64,000 nucleotides of DNA from Globisporangium splendens (lineage: Eukaryota > Oomycota > Peronosporomycetes > Pythiales > Pythiaceae): NCBI GenBank assembly GCA_006386115.1, contig VFIW01000134.1:1-64000 (forward strand). The letters run 5' to 3'. Of the stretch, positions 43,401-53,712 are shown piece after piece. The stretch's first letter is position 1; every line of letters starts with the position of its first letter. The translations under genes were made by a program, and so were the position numbers. The notes beneath the pieces are model-generated. The model was not told where the DNA came from. It worked only from the letters and a program-made list of their open reading frames with translations, and searched no databases.

Positions 43401-46400
43401 GAGGTATCGTTGCGTACGTGACGACGCCCCCCGAGGCCATGCGCGGCGCAATGCCAAACTGATTCGTCTCGCCCTTGACAAACTCTTGGATTAGCACGTG
43501 GACGACGTTGTCCGATACCAGCAGCGGTAAGTCGCCGACCTGGTCCACAAACGTGATTTACCCGACGCAATCAGCGCCGTTGAGGTCTTGACGCGAGACG
43601 TGCACCTCCCCGAGGCTGGAGTCTGTGGAAGGGAGCAGTGTCTCCAACTGCACTGCCGTCGTCGCCGTACTGATAGGGTCAATCCACGGACCAGCGGTCG
43701 ACCACCGCAACTTGAATGTACCAGCGGCGAGGCTATTCGTGGCCACGCTTTGCACTTCGTACACGATCCCCGCCATGCCCCGGACGAGCGCAGGTCCGTA
43801 CGCTACGGTTTGAAAACTGGATGCGCCTGAAGACACCGCGATCGCTGGGGTCGGCACGCCGCCAATGCCGTCACCTACAGCATTGGTCGCCACGACCGCG
43901 TACGCATACAGCGTGTCGGGGACCAGGTTCATAGATGTAAACGCGAGCGCATCAGGCGTCATCGTGCCATTGTACACGATGCGCCCCGGGGTGCCTTCCT
44001 GCATGGTCGAGACCAGGACCTTGGGAGTCCCTCCTGTGAGCCGTCCAGACGTGACTTTCACCAGTGGCACATCACCAAGCTCTGTTAGAAACGTGATGTC
44101 CCACGCCATCGCATTGTTGGTGCCTGCAGTTGCTGAGACTGCGACGACGCCGAGACTCGGCAAGTTCTCGAGCTGTCGCTTCATTTCTGCTGCAGTCGTG
44201 CTCACGGCAAGATTTATTGCCACGAAACGAGACCGTGAAGTCACCTCCGAGCGCGCTCATGCCGGCTTGGACTCGAGTCACCTGGGTCGAGCACGCCGTC
44301 GCGAGCACCGTGTTCGTCAGTTTGTCTGGCACGATAACCATTGTCGCCAGTGCCCCCTGCCACGTCGAGAACGTGACGGTCCACGTCATCCCTGTCGACA
44401 GCGCCGTGGAAGTCACGGCCACCGTGCCGACACCACACGTTTCAATCGCGGCCTTGACCTGCGCATTTGTCGTGGCGCCCGCGGCCGACGTACCTGCGGT
44501 CAGCAAGGCCGTCGTTTTCCCGTTGACATACAACGCAAACTGTCCCGAGGCATCGATAACCGTGATCGATTGGATCTCGGGAACGGGTGTCGCGACCATT
44601 GTCTGGATCCGCTGGATCTCGTTGTTGACTGGCAAGCCTGAGACCGTGTACCCGGACGTGACGCCTGGAAATTCTCAGAGCTTGTAGCCTGGCAGCGGCG
44701 AGCCATTGCAGCCCGTGAGTGTCGAGGTACACGATGATGGCGGGAGCCACGAGACGCGAATGGATGTCGTGGTCACATCAACGAGCGTTGGAGCCGCGGG
44801 TGCCGATGGCATATTCGCAAGCACGATCGAGGCACGGGCGTCTTCACCGACAGACCGATCGCGTTGATCGTGCGCATGTAGAACCGGTACACGTTACCTT
44901 CTTTCAGGTTCCCAATAGATTGCGAGTACCCATAGGGAAACACACCCTGCATTGTCTGCTTGACCCATCCGCTGCCGCTGCCGTCGTCCATGTACAACTC
45001 GTAGCCCGTGATCGGCGAGCCGCCGTTGTCGATCGGTGGCACCCAATTCACGACGGCGATGCCGTCATTCGCTGCCGCAGTATTGATCGTCGTCGTCGAA
45101 TCGCGTGTTAGCGACCCCGGAGGCTCAGGAACGACCGGAGGCCGCACAGTGTACTCGACGGGGGCACTGAATGTGCCATAGCACGCAGCACTCGGGTCGC
45201 TTGACGTGCAAAAGTTGACGGCTCGTACTTTGAACCAGTACCTTTTGCCCGACTCGATGGCATTGTCCACGGTGGTCGTCAGCGTTGTCGTCAAGGTCGT
45301 GGCGTCGTTCGGACGGTCGTACACCTTGCGATACACGTCGCTCCACTCGGAGAGCCACAACTCGTAGCCGCTCACTGTCTCACCGCCATTGATCGACGGG
45401 GGTGTCCATGCGAGCGTGATCGTCGTCGCGCTCGAAGACACCAAGAGCACGGGTCTCGGCGCTCCAGGGGGCAAATTCTTGGTCGTGACAAACTCGGGCA
45501 CACTCAGCGTGCGATGACCAAAGCTGATCGCATTGTGGAACGACACGCGCGCATAATACTCGGTGCCGTACAATAGACTCGAGATCAGCGTCTCGTACGG
45601 CTCGCCGCCCGAGAGATCTGTAGTCAGCAATGTTTGCAAAGGGCCGACGCCTTTCACCATTTCGACGATTGTGATCGTCGGAACTGAGGTACCAGCGCCG
45701 CCAGTGAGCTCTGTCGTATCCGAAGTCATCATGTTCACGTCGCCGATATTACAAACACTCGCGCGACAGTTGTTGAACGTCACTTGCCACGTGTACCCGT
45801 TTGTAGCAGTCGAGCGGCTCACGCTGACGTCGCCGATCGACGAGATTCCTCGCAACGCACGCTGGATCCCGTCGGCGGTCTCGCGTGGCGAGAGGTCGAT
45901 CGTGCTCTGCACCGGGGCGACGCCATCAGTAAACTTTAACTGGAATGTGCCATCGATGGGTAGCGAACCCTGTTGCAGTGTCGCGATGGTAATTTGGCTG
46001 TTCGTGCCCAGCAAAGCCGTCGAATCCGCCGTCAGCGGGTCGATATTGCCGGCGCCAACCGGAAAACTGCCTGAGTTCGCTATGAACGTCACGGTCCAGA
46101 CGTACTCGTTCTTGAGTGACGGCCCCGTGCGCGTCACAGTGACCGTCTCAGTGTTAGGCAGCGCTTCCAGGTTGTGCTTCATGGTCGTATCGGACGCGTC
46201 GTGGCCGATCAAATCGGTGACGTGGCCACCCAAAGCGAGTCGAAACTTGCCAGTGACGCGATTTCCTGCAACAGAGACCGGGACTGCTCCATACGTCGCT
46301 CCTTTCGTGTAGATCTTGATATCAGCGCCGTTCCCCATGAGAAGGTTGTTCGCAGGTCGAACGAGCATGTCGGGGATGTACCCACTGTTCTGGAACGTCA

Positions 46401-48660
46401 CACGCCACAGCCGCGCACCCGCTGTGACGTCGGCAGGCGGCAATGCACTCGTGCCGTCGGTCACGACAACCGTCACGGACGCATCCAGCGCGGTGATCGC
46501 GGCTTGCACTGTTGCCGCACTCGCACTGAAGAGCAGCGGCACTGTGTCGGTGTCTCTTCCACGCAAGTACGTCAATTGGAACGTGCCGCTTACAGGGGCT
46601 TGGCCCGTTGTCTTTTTGGCAATGTCGACGCGTCGATTGCCCTCGAGGATGTACATATTGGCCGTCAACAGTGGCATATCGCCTTGCCTCCCCACGACGC
46701 TCATGAACGTGATCTCCAAGCCCGACGTGCACCCCGTTACCGTCACGGAACTACACGGCGCACAAGCGGTCGTCCGCGAGCCATAGAAGCTCACACTGAC
46801 GCTCGTTATGGATGCGAGCTCTTGCAAAGTGGCCTGGATAGCGGTCGTCGATGTCTCCGTGACGGAAATCGGTGCGTGGTCTCTCCCAAGAAGCTCAACG
46901 TAAAGCTGCCCGTGCCCGTGCTCAGCGCATCGCAGCTCACGCGCTGCACTTCGTTTGCGGCCGGTCCCAAGTATGTGCTCGTGAGATGCACCAGTTGCAC
47001 TTCACCGACAGTAATCGTCGACATTGTGATGGTTTGGATCTCGTTTACAACGGGGACTCGCAATTGCACTTCTTGGACTTTGTCGCGGATTGGATTCAGT
47101 CCATATTCCACGCGGTACGCATCGAGCGGCGAGCCCCCGTCGACCGATGCCAGCGACACATTCATCGGCACACTCGGAATTTCTGTGAACAATACAACCA
47201 CCAGACATCAGATATCACCATGCACTCCACAACAAAGAAACAAGAACCATTTATCATCGTACGCGCTGTTGGGATGGCAAATTGAGGCGTCGACAGCGCA
47301 GGCGCCCCCAAACCCGCGGGATTGATCGCTGTCACGCGAAAGTAGAACGGAACGTTCTCATCGACGTGCTGCGCTGTGACCGCGAGGTCACTCAGGTCCG
47401 TTTGGATTACGCTGTCAAAGGAAATGCCTAAAGAGACGACAAAAGTACCACATGTGAGGCAATGGATCTTCCACCAGCTGCTCAAGAACGGATAGACCTC
47501 GATCGTGCCGGCCCTGGTGTTGCTCGTGTAGATCAGCTGGAACGCCGTCTTGGAGGACACAAGGTTGTCGCCACCAGCGGCCGTGGTGTCGATGGTCGTG
47601 ACCTTGATCTGCTGGATCTCGGGCATCGTGGACACGCACGTGCCATCGGCCATCGCGTTCGCTGGGATGGGTCCCGTCGTCGTCGTCTGGCTCGCGAAGC
47701 TCACCTTGAGCGAGAAAAAAGTCGCTGTCGACACTGTGGCCGCTGTCATCGTGACTTTGACATTCTAAATTTCCTGGACCGTCCCCGGTCGCGTGCGCGT
47801 CACAACGAGCCCCTTCGACACAACAGTGTCCATGCGCGTCTCCGTGAGCCGCGTGAGGTCGCTGGTAAGCGCCGTGGCGCTACCTTTCAGCGTCAGAAAC
47901 GAGATCGTCCACGTGAACCCGTCTTGTGGGTCAGGAAACTGCGTGCGACTCACATCGAGTGTGCCCGTGTTGAGCTTCTCGAGCTCCGCTTTCATGGTTG
48001 CAGCGTCGCAGTTCCACGCCAAGTCGCTCGTCGTGACCGTCCTGCCGGCGCCATTCGTGTACTTCAACTGGAACGAGCCAGCGAGCTGGTTACCTGCGAC
48101 GAGCTGCTACACAGTGGCCGCGGCACCGACGCCCGCGAGCTTCGAATTCGCGCCGACCGTGAGCATGGGCACGTCGCCCGTATTGAGCGTACTGCTGGAC
48201 GTGAACGTGATCTTCCACTTGTAGCCATGCTGGTAGTCGCGTCCGATGCGCACGACGTTGACGGACTCGATGGTGCTGAGTGCCTCGAGCGCCTGCTGCA
48301 TGACGACGTCGGACACGTCATACGCAATCTCGGCGGTCTGAGCGCCGCGGAAGCCGAGCGTGAACGTGCTGCCCGGCACGATGACGTTGCCGTTCACGGG
48401 CGTGTTGAGCACGACGTTGGCGCCGCTGCCCGTGAGGAAGCTCGACTTGAGCGTGAACGGCGGTACGTCGCTCATGGCCGCGGCGAAAGTAATGAGCCAC
48501 GTGTACCCTCCCTGCGCGTCTGCGGTCGACTGCGAGACGCTCTGCACGCCGGCGCGTTGTACCCGATGACGCCCGAGATCTGCTTGCTCCCACCCGATGC
48601 CGTCGTGTCGAACTCGATCGTGAACACGCCCCCGAGCACTTCGCCAGGCGCTGCTCGTTC
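37421..48660 (-). pseudogene. giant PA14/FN3/Ig-like repeat surface protein, multiply broken
   Basis: About 11 kb of one decayed minus-strand gene. It encodes many copies of a module of about 100 residues with the pattern GxFTLxFxGxTTxxIPFDA...MKxxLExLxxIGxVxVTR...W.ITFxxxxGDLPLL. Fibronectin type III domains (NGGSPITGYELYMDD, NGGETVSGYELWLSE, NGGSSVDSYRVEWD) are interspersed. A PA14-like domain lies at about 41.4-41.93 kb and filamin-like Ig repeats at about 41.0-41.4 kb. Such giant proteins are usually secreted or surface adhesins. A valid 80-bp intron lies at 47183-47262. Lesions: TAG 48107-48109, TAG 47765-47767, TGA 44675-44677, TAA 43558-43560; frameshifts near 48,548, 46,876, 44,849, 44,215, 40,930, 40,054 and 38,490. 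The 5' end and start are not recognisable. Confidence 0.75.
41400..41930 (-). other. PA14-like domain region inside the giant pseudogene
   Basis: The 917-codon open segment of the pseudogene includes YTARYIPTQ, then DPQLQFDWSHG, DYISIRWFGKLAAPYTDSY, GVRLWLNHTLYVDTW, FYDLKIECHEDTGDASLFV. This is the order of strands in PA14 domains, beta-barrels found in adhesins and glycan-binding proteins. Confidence 0.65.
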
Positions 48661-49401
48661 GTCTTGTTGCCGCGCGATTGTATTATGAGAGTTGCCTCTG
48701 CATTCAGCGCCTTCTCACGCGGGCAGATCTTTTCTTTCTTTCGACAGAGCGCGTCTGTTTGCGACTCGCAAAAGGTTAGTTCAACACACAGACACAGACT
48801 CGCAGACACACAGATTCAGACACACACACACAGATTCAGACACACACATACACATAGCGCGCGTTGGTGGTCATAGCCATCAGGCGAGCGCGGCGGGTCC
48901 GAGTGCCGGTGCTGCAAATGCGCTGTGGCAAGCAAGCAAGCGGGCTTCCTCGCGCCACGGCCTTCTCTTCCCTGCTCGGATGGACGCGGGAAGAGCTGCC
49001 AACGCAATCGAACGGCTACGTCAGATAAAACCTCTCTATCTGACGTTTGGATGGTAAAGCGGGCTTCTATTGATTGGTGTCCCTTTTTCAGACAGCAATA
49101 CCGACAAATACCGGTATTGAGCACTGGAAATCAGCAAGATGCGCGACTGCACAGCACCTTTATTGTTTTGAGCCAAACTCATTTGTCAAGCACACTCCAA
49201 GAGCTAGTGTGCACTTATTGCGGACAGCGGTCGAAATGAAAACACAAACATGCACTTACACATTATTATGGATGGTTCGTATACACGGTATGAGCACTCA
49301 ACTGATCAAAACTGCTAACTGCTGCGATACGCATCGTTGAAGAGGAAGCTCACACGTCGGTTGCCTTCTCGAACTTCGTCCGTTAGCGAGTGGGGTCCCG
49401 T
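48661..49401. other. intergenic with CA-rich tandem repeat
   Basis: Unique flank between the pseudogene and the TPAP gene. It has an imperfect CACACAGATTCAGA repeat at about 48,783-48,858. No gene or start for the pseudogene was recognised. Confidence 0.5.
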
Positions 49402-52400
49402 TTAAAAACGAAGGTAGCGGTATTGCGATTGCGATTTGGACTTGTCTTGCGTCTTGCTCTCACTCTTGTCTTGAACGGTACCGCTCGAGTAGTCACCAAG
49501 CCAGTTGCCGAAGTATCCACCCGCTTGCTGTTGTTGCTGCTGGTACGACGACGATCCTGGAGCTGGGGTGTTGTATCCCTTTCCAGACGACGGAGCTGGG
49601 GTGTTGTATCCCTTTCCAGACGACGGAGCTGGGGTGTTGTAACCCTTTCCAGACGACGGAGCTGGGGTGTTGTAACCCTTTCCAGACGACGGAGCTGGGG
49701 TGTTGTAACCCTTTCCAGACGACGGAGCTGGAGTTTCCTTAGCCGGAGCTGGGGTAATCTTCGATGGAGCTGGAGTTTCCTTCGTTGGAGCTGGGGTCTT
49801 GTCACCATTGCCATTCGATGGAGCTGGGGTCTTGTCACCCTTGCCACTCGATGGAGCTGGAGTCTTGTTTCCGTTGCCACTGGTAGGAGCTGGGGTCGCC
49901 TGCGATGGCGCTGGGGTCTTGTCACCGTTGCCACTCGATGGTGCTGGGGTCTTGTTACCGTTGCCACTCGATGGAGCTGGGGTCTTGTCACCCTTGCCAC
50001 TCGATGGAGCTGGGGTCTTGTCACCGTTGCCACTAGATGGAGCTGGGGTCTTGTCACCCTTGCCACTCGATGGAGCTGGGGTCTTGTCACCGTTGCCACT
50101 CGATGGAGCTGGAGTCTTGTCACCCTTGCCACTCGATGGTGCTGGAGTCTTGTCACCATTGCCATTCGATGGAGCTGGGGTCTTGTCACCATTGCCACTC
50201 GATGGAGCTGGGGTCTTGTTTCCGTTGCCACTGGTAGGAGCTGGGGTCGCCTGCGATGGCGCTGGGGTCTTGTCACCCTTACCACTCGATGGTGCTGGGG
50301 TCTTGTCACCGTTGCCACCAGTTGGAGCTGGAGTCTTGTCGCCCTTGCCACCAGTTGGGGGAGCAGGAGTCGATGGGGCTGGAGTCACATTGCCCTTGTT
50401 ATCCGTCTTGCAAGGAGTAGGCGCTGGGGTCTTGTTACCGTTGCCACTCGATGGAGCTGGGGTCTTGTCACCCTTGCCACTCGATGGAGCTGGGGTCTTG
50501 TCACCGTTGCCACTCGATGGAGCTGGAGTCTTGTCACCCTTGCCACTCGATGGTGCTGGAGTCTTGTCACCATTGCCATTCGATGGAGCTGGGGTCTTGT
50601 CACCATTGCCACTCGATGGAGCTGGGGTCTTGTCACCCTTGCCACTCGATGGTGCTGGAGTCTTGTTTCCGTTGCCACTGGTAGGAGCTGGGGTCGCCTG
50701 CGATGGCGCTGGGGTCTTGTCACCCTTACCACTCGATGGTGCTGGGGTCTTGTCACCGTTGCCACCAGTTGGAGCTGGAGTCTTGTCGCCCTTGCCACCA
50801 GTTGGGGGAGCAGGAGTCGATGGGGCTGGAGTCACATTGCCCTTGTTATCCGTCTTGCAAGGAGTAGGCGCTGGGGTCTTGTTACCGTTGCCACTCGATG
50901 GAGCTGGGGTCTTGTCACCCTTGCCACTCGATGGAGCTGGGGTCTTGTCACCGTTGCCACTCGATGGAGCTGGAGTCTTGTCACCCTTGCCACTCGATGG
51001 TGCTGGAGTCTTGTCACCATTGCCATTCGATGGAGCTGGGGTCTTGTCACCATTGCCACTCGATGGAGCTGGGGTCTTGTCACCCTTGCCACTCGATGGT
51101 GCTGGAGTCTTGTTTCCGTTGCCACTGGTAGGAGCTGGGGTCGCCTGCGATGGCGCTGGGGTCTTGTCACCCTTACCACTCGATGGTGCTGGGGTCTTGT
51201 CACCGTTGCCACCAGTTGGAGCTGGAGTCTTGTCGCCCTTGCCACCAGTTGGGGGAGCAGGAGTCGATGGGGCTGGAGTCACATTGCCCTTGTTATCCGT
51301 CTTGCAAGGAGTAGGCGCTGGGGTCTTGTTACCGTTGCCACTCGATGGAGCTGGGGTCTTGTCACCCTTGCCACTCGATGGAGCTGGGGTCTTGTCACCG
51401 TTGCCACTCGATGGAGCTGGAGTCTTGTCACCATTGCCACTCGATGGAGCTGGGGTCTTGTCACCCTTGCCACTCGATGGTGCTGGAGTCTTGTTTCCGT
51501 TGCCACTGGTAGGAGCTGGGGTCGCCTGCGATGGAGCTGGGGTCTTGTCACCCTTGCCACTCGATGGAGCTGGGGTCTTGTCACCATTGCCATTCGATGG
51601 AGCTGGGGTCTTGTCACCCTTACCACTCGATGGAGCTGGGGTCTTGTCACCGTTGCCATTCGATGGAGCTGGAGTCTTGTTTCCGTTGCCACTGGTTGGA
51701 GTTGGAACCGTAGTCGGAGCTGGACTTTCCACACCTTTGCTAGGGGTAGTTGTTGCTGGGGTAACAGCAGGAGCTGGGGTAGCATCACCGCTCTTTGGAG
51801 CTGGAGTTGGGGAACCGTTACCCGTGGTAGTAGCTGGAGTAACTGCAGGGGCTGGAGTCTCATCATCACTGTCATCGTCCGATGGAGTTGGAGCCGGGCT
51901 CGAAGGAGACGATGGCTTCGATGGAGATGGCGTCGCAACCGATGGAACACTAGCAGATGGAGTGACCGCTGGAGCTGGCGTCACGTCATCACTGTCATCG
52001 TCCGATGGAGTTGGAGCCGGGCTCGAAGGAGACGATGGCTTCGATGGAGATGGCGTCGCAACCGATGGAACACTAGCAGATGGAGTGACCGCTGGAGCTG
52101 GCGTCACGTCATCACTGTCATCGTCCGATGGAGTTGGAGCTGGGCTCGAAGGAGACGATGGCTTCGATGGAGATGGCGTCGCTACGTCAACACCAGTCGT
52201 AGTCGCAGGGGTAGCAACAGGAGCTGGAGTCGTCGTACCAGTCGTTGGTGGAGCGGTGGTTGGGAAGTTGTACGGAAGACTTGGGCAAGGCGTGTCTTCG
52301 TCATCGCCACCAGTAGGAGCTGGAGTCTTCGAACCCGACGATGGAGGAGCAGTAGTTGGGAAATTGTAAGGGAGACTCGGGCAAGGAGTATCCTCATCGT

Positions 52401-53712
52401 CATCACCCGCAGGAGCTGGAGTCACACCAGAGTTGCCAGTGGTAACCGCAGGAGTGACCGCTGGAGCTGGCGTCACGTCATCACTGTCATCGTCCGATGG
52501 AGTTGGAGCCGGGCTCGAAGGAGACGATGGCTTCGATGGAGATGGCGTCGCAACCGATGGAACACTAGCAGATGGAGTGACTGCTGGAGCTGGTGTCACG
52601 TCATCACTGTCATCGTCCGATGGAGTTGGAGCTGGGCTCGAAGGAGACGATGGCTTCGATGGAGATGGCGTCGCTACGTCAACACCAGTCGTAGTCGCAG
52701 GGGTAGCAACAGGAGCTGGAGTCGTCGTACCAGTCGTTGGTGGAGCGGTGGTTGGGAAGTTGTACGGAAGACTTGGGCAAGGCGTGTCTTCGTCATCGCC
52801 ACCAGTAGGAGCTGGAGTCTTCGAACCCGACGATGGAGGAGCAGTAGTTGGGAAATTGTAAGGGAGACTCGGGCAAGGAGTATCCTCATCGTCATCACCC
52901 GTTGGAGCTGGCGTAGTCGTACCCGACGTAGGTGGTGCAGGAGTCGAACCCGTGGTAGTTGGAGCTGGCGTAGGGTAGTTGTACGGCATCGTTGGGCATG
53001 GAGTATCCTCTTCATCATCACCAGTTGGAGCTGGAGTAGTAGCAGCAGGAGTTGGAGCCGGAGTCGATACATTCGTGCCAGTCGTGGCCGCAGGAGTTGG
53101 GGCTGGGGTAGTCGTACCCGACGTAGGTGGAGCTGGAGTCGTGGCTGCAGGAGTTGGGGCTGGGGTTGTCGCACCAGAGGTTGGTGGAGCTGGAGTCGTG
53201 GCCGCAGGAGTTGGGGCTGGGGTAGTCGCACCAGAGGTTGGTGGAGCTGGAGTCGTGGCCGCAGGAGTTGGGGCTGGGGTAGTCGCACCAGAGGTCGCAG
53301 CTGGAGTTGGAGCCGGCGTCGATGGCTTCGTCGCCACTGGAGTTGGGGCTGGCGTCGACACATTCGTGCCAGTCGTAGCAGCGGGCGTTGGGCTTGGAGT
53401 CTTACCCGAGTCCGTCTTTGGGGCCGACGGCGTCGGAGCTGGAGTGGCCGCTGAGGTTGGCGCAGGCGTCTTGGCTGGCGTTGGCGCAGGCGTCTTGGCA
53501 GGCGTTGGCGCAGGCGTCTTGGCAGGCGTTGGCGCAGGCGTCTTGGCTGGCGCCTGAGTTGGCGCTGGCGTGGTCACGTACTGCTGCTGCTGCTGCTGCT
53601 GTTGACCCGCCGAGACAGGCTCGTACGCACCGGCGTTGCTGAAGGTGTATCCACCAGCCGAGACCACCGACGCAGCCATGGCGGCGGCGACAATCGTACT
53701 AGCGATCTTCAT
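49402..53712 (-). CDS. mucin-like TPAP-repeat secreted protein
   Basis: An intact frame of 1,436 residues. The ATG at 53712 begins a signal peptide (MKIASTIVAAAMAASVVSA), followed by a Gln run and a very long Thr/Pro/Ala/Ser/Gly region of repeats such as DKTPAPSSGNG and KTPAPTPA. Short Cys cassettes (DEDTPCPSLPYNFPTTAPP and CPTMPYNYPTPAP) are interspersed. The C-terminus leaves the repeat (YFGNWLGDYSSG, then DKSKSQSQYRYLRF). It resembles the acidic or Thr/Pro-rich surface mucins of oomycete cysts in style; expected to be O-glycosylated and extracellular. Higher-order repeats have periods of 447 bp and 492 bp. The antisense strand is also open for over 1,000 codons, a compositional effect. Confidence 0.88.
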   Translation of the reverse strand: MKIASTIVAAAMAASVVSAGGYTFSNAGAYEPVSAGQQQQQQQQYVTTPAPTQAPAKTPAPTPAKTPAPTPAKTPAPTPAKTPAPTSAATPAPTPSAPKTDSGKTPSPTPAATTGTNVSTPAPTPVATKPSTPAPTPAATSGATTPAPTPAATTPAPPTSGATTPAPTPAATTPAPPTSGATTPAPTPAATTPAPPTSGTTTPAPTPAATTGTNVSTPAPTPAATTPAPTGDDEEDTPCPTMPYNYPTPAPTTTGSTPAPPTSGTTTPAPTGDDDEDTPCPSLPYNFPTTAPPSSGSKTPAPTGGDDEDTPCPSLPYNFPTTAPPTTGTTTPAPVATPATTTGVDVATPSPSKPSSPSSPAPTPSDDDSDDVTPAPAVTPSASVPSVATPSPSKPSSPSSPAPTPSDDDSDDVTPAPAVTPAVTTGNSGVTPAPAGDDDEDTPCPSLPYNFPTTAPPSSGSKTPAPTGGDDEDTPCPSLPYNFPTTAPPTTGTTTPAPVATPATTTGVDVATPSPSKPSSPSSPAPTPSDDDSDDVTPAPAVTPSASVPSVATPSPSKPSSPSSPAPTPSDDDSDDVTPAPAVTPSASVPSVATPSPSKPSSPSSPAPTPSDDDSDDETPAPAVTPATTTGNGSPTPAPKSGDATPAPAVTPATTTPSKGVESPAPTTVPTPTSGNGNKTPAPSNGNGDKTPAPSSGKGDKTPAPSNGNGDKTPAPSSGKGDKTPAPSQATPAPTSGNGNKTPAPSSGKGDKTPAPSSGNGDKTPAPSSGNGDKTPAPSSGKGDKTPAPSSGNGNKTPAPTPCKTDNKGNVTPAPSTPAPPTGGKGDKTPAPTGGNGDKTPAPSSGKGDKTPAPSQATPAPTSGNGNKTPAPSSGKGDKTPAPSSGNGDKTPAPSNGNGDKTPAPSSGKGDKTPAPSSGNGDKTPAPSSGKGDKTPAPSSGNGNKTPAPTPCKTDNKGNVTPAPSTPAPPTGGKGDKTPAPTGGNGDKTPAPSSGKGDKTPAPSQATPAPTSGNGNKTPAPSSGKGDKTPAPSSGNGDKTPAPSNGNGDKTPAPSSGKGDKTPAPSSGNGDKTPAPSSGKGDKTPAPSSGNGNKTPAPTPCKTDNKGNVTPAPSTPAPPTGGKGDKTPAPTGGNGDKTPAPSSGKGDKTPAPSQATPAPTSGNGNKTPAPSSGNGDKTPAPSNGNGDKTPAPSSGKGDKTPAPSSGNGDKTPAPSSGKGDKTPAPSSGNGDKTPAPSSGKGDKTPAPSSGNGNKTPAPSSGNGDKTPAPSQATPAPTSGNGNKTPAPSSGKGDKTPAPSNGNGDKTPAPTKETPAPSKITPAPAKETPAPSSGKGYNTPAPSSGKGYNTPAPSSGKGYNTPAPSSGKGYNTPAPSSGKGYNTPAPGSSSYQQQQQQAGGYFGNWLGDYSSGTVQDKSESKTQDKSKSQSQYRYLRF
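49904..51690. repeat. higher-order tandem repeat, period 447 bp (149 residues)
   Basis: Unit boundaries recur at about 50,351, 50,798 and 51,245. The repeated unit includes the single-Cys segment PAPTPCKTDNKGNVTPAPS and runs of DKTPAPSSG. Copies are nearly identical at DNA level; the outer ones are partial. Confidence 0.8.
51840..52920. repeat. second higher-order repeat, period 492 bp (164 residues)
   Basis: Blocks containing PSPSKPSSPSSPAPTPSDDD and the DEDTPCPSLPYNFP Cys cassette recur with a 492-bp offset (for example 52,182 against 52,674). Confidence 0.7.

Noticed and set aside
49904..52920. Regular short repeats that could suggest a CRISPR array
   Set aside because: The repeats are coding, contiguous without unique spacers, in a eukaryotic gene with a signal peptide.
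49390..53454. Very long antisense open frames (1,354 and 856 codons) opposite the TPAP gene
   Set aside because: They follow from the repeat composition, have no signal or domain, and contain implausible Trp/Arg-rich repeats.
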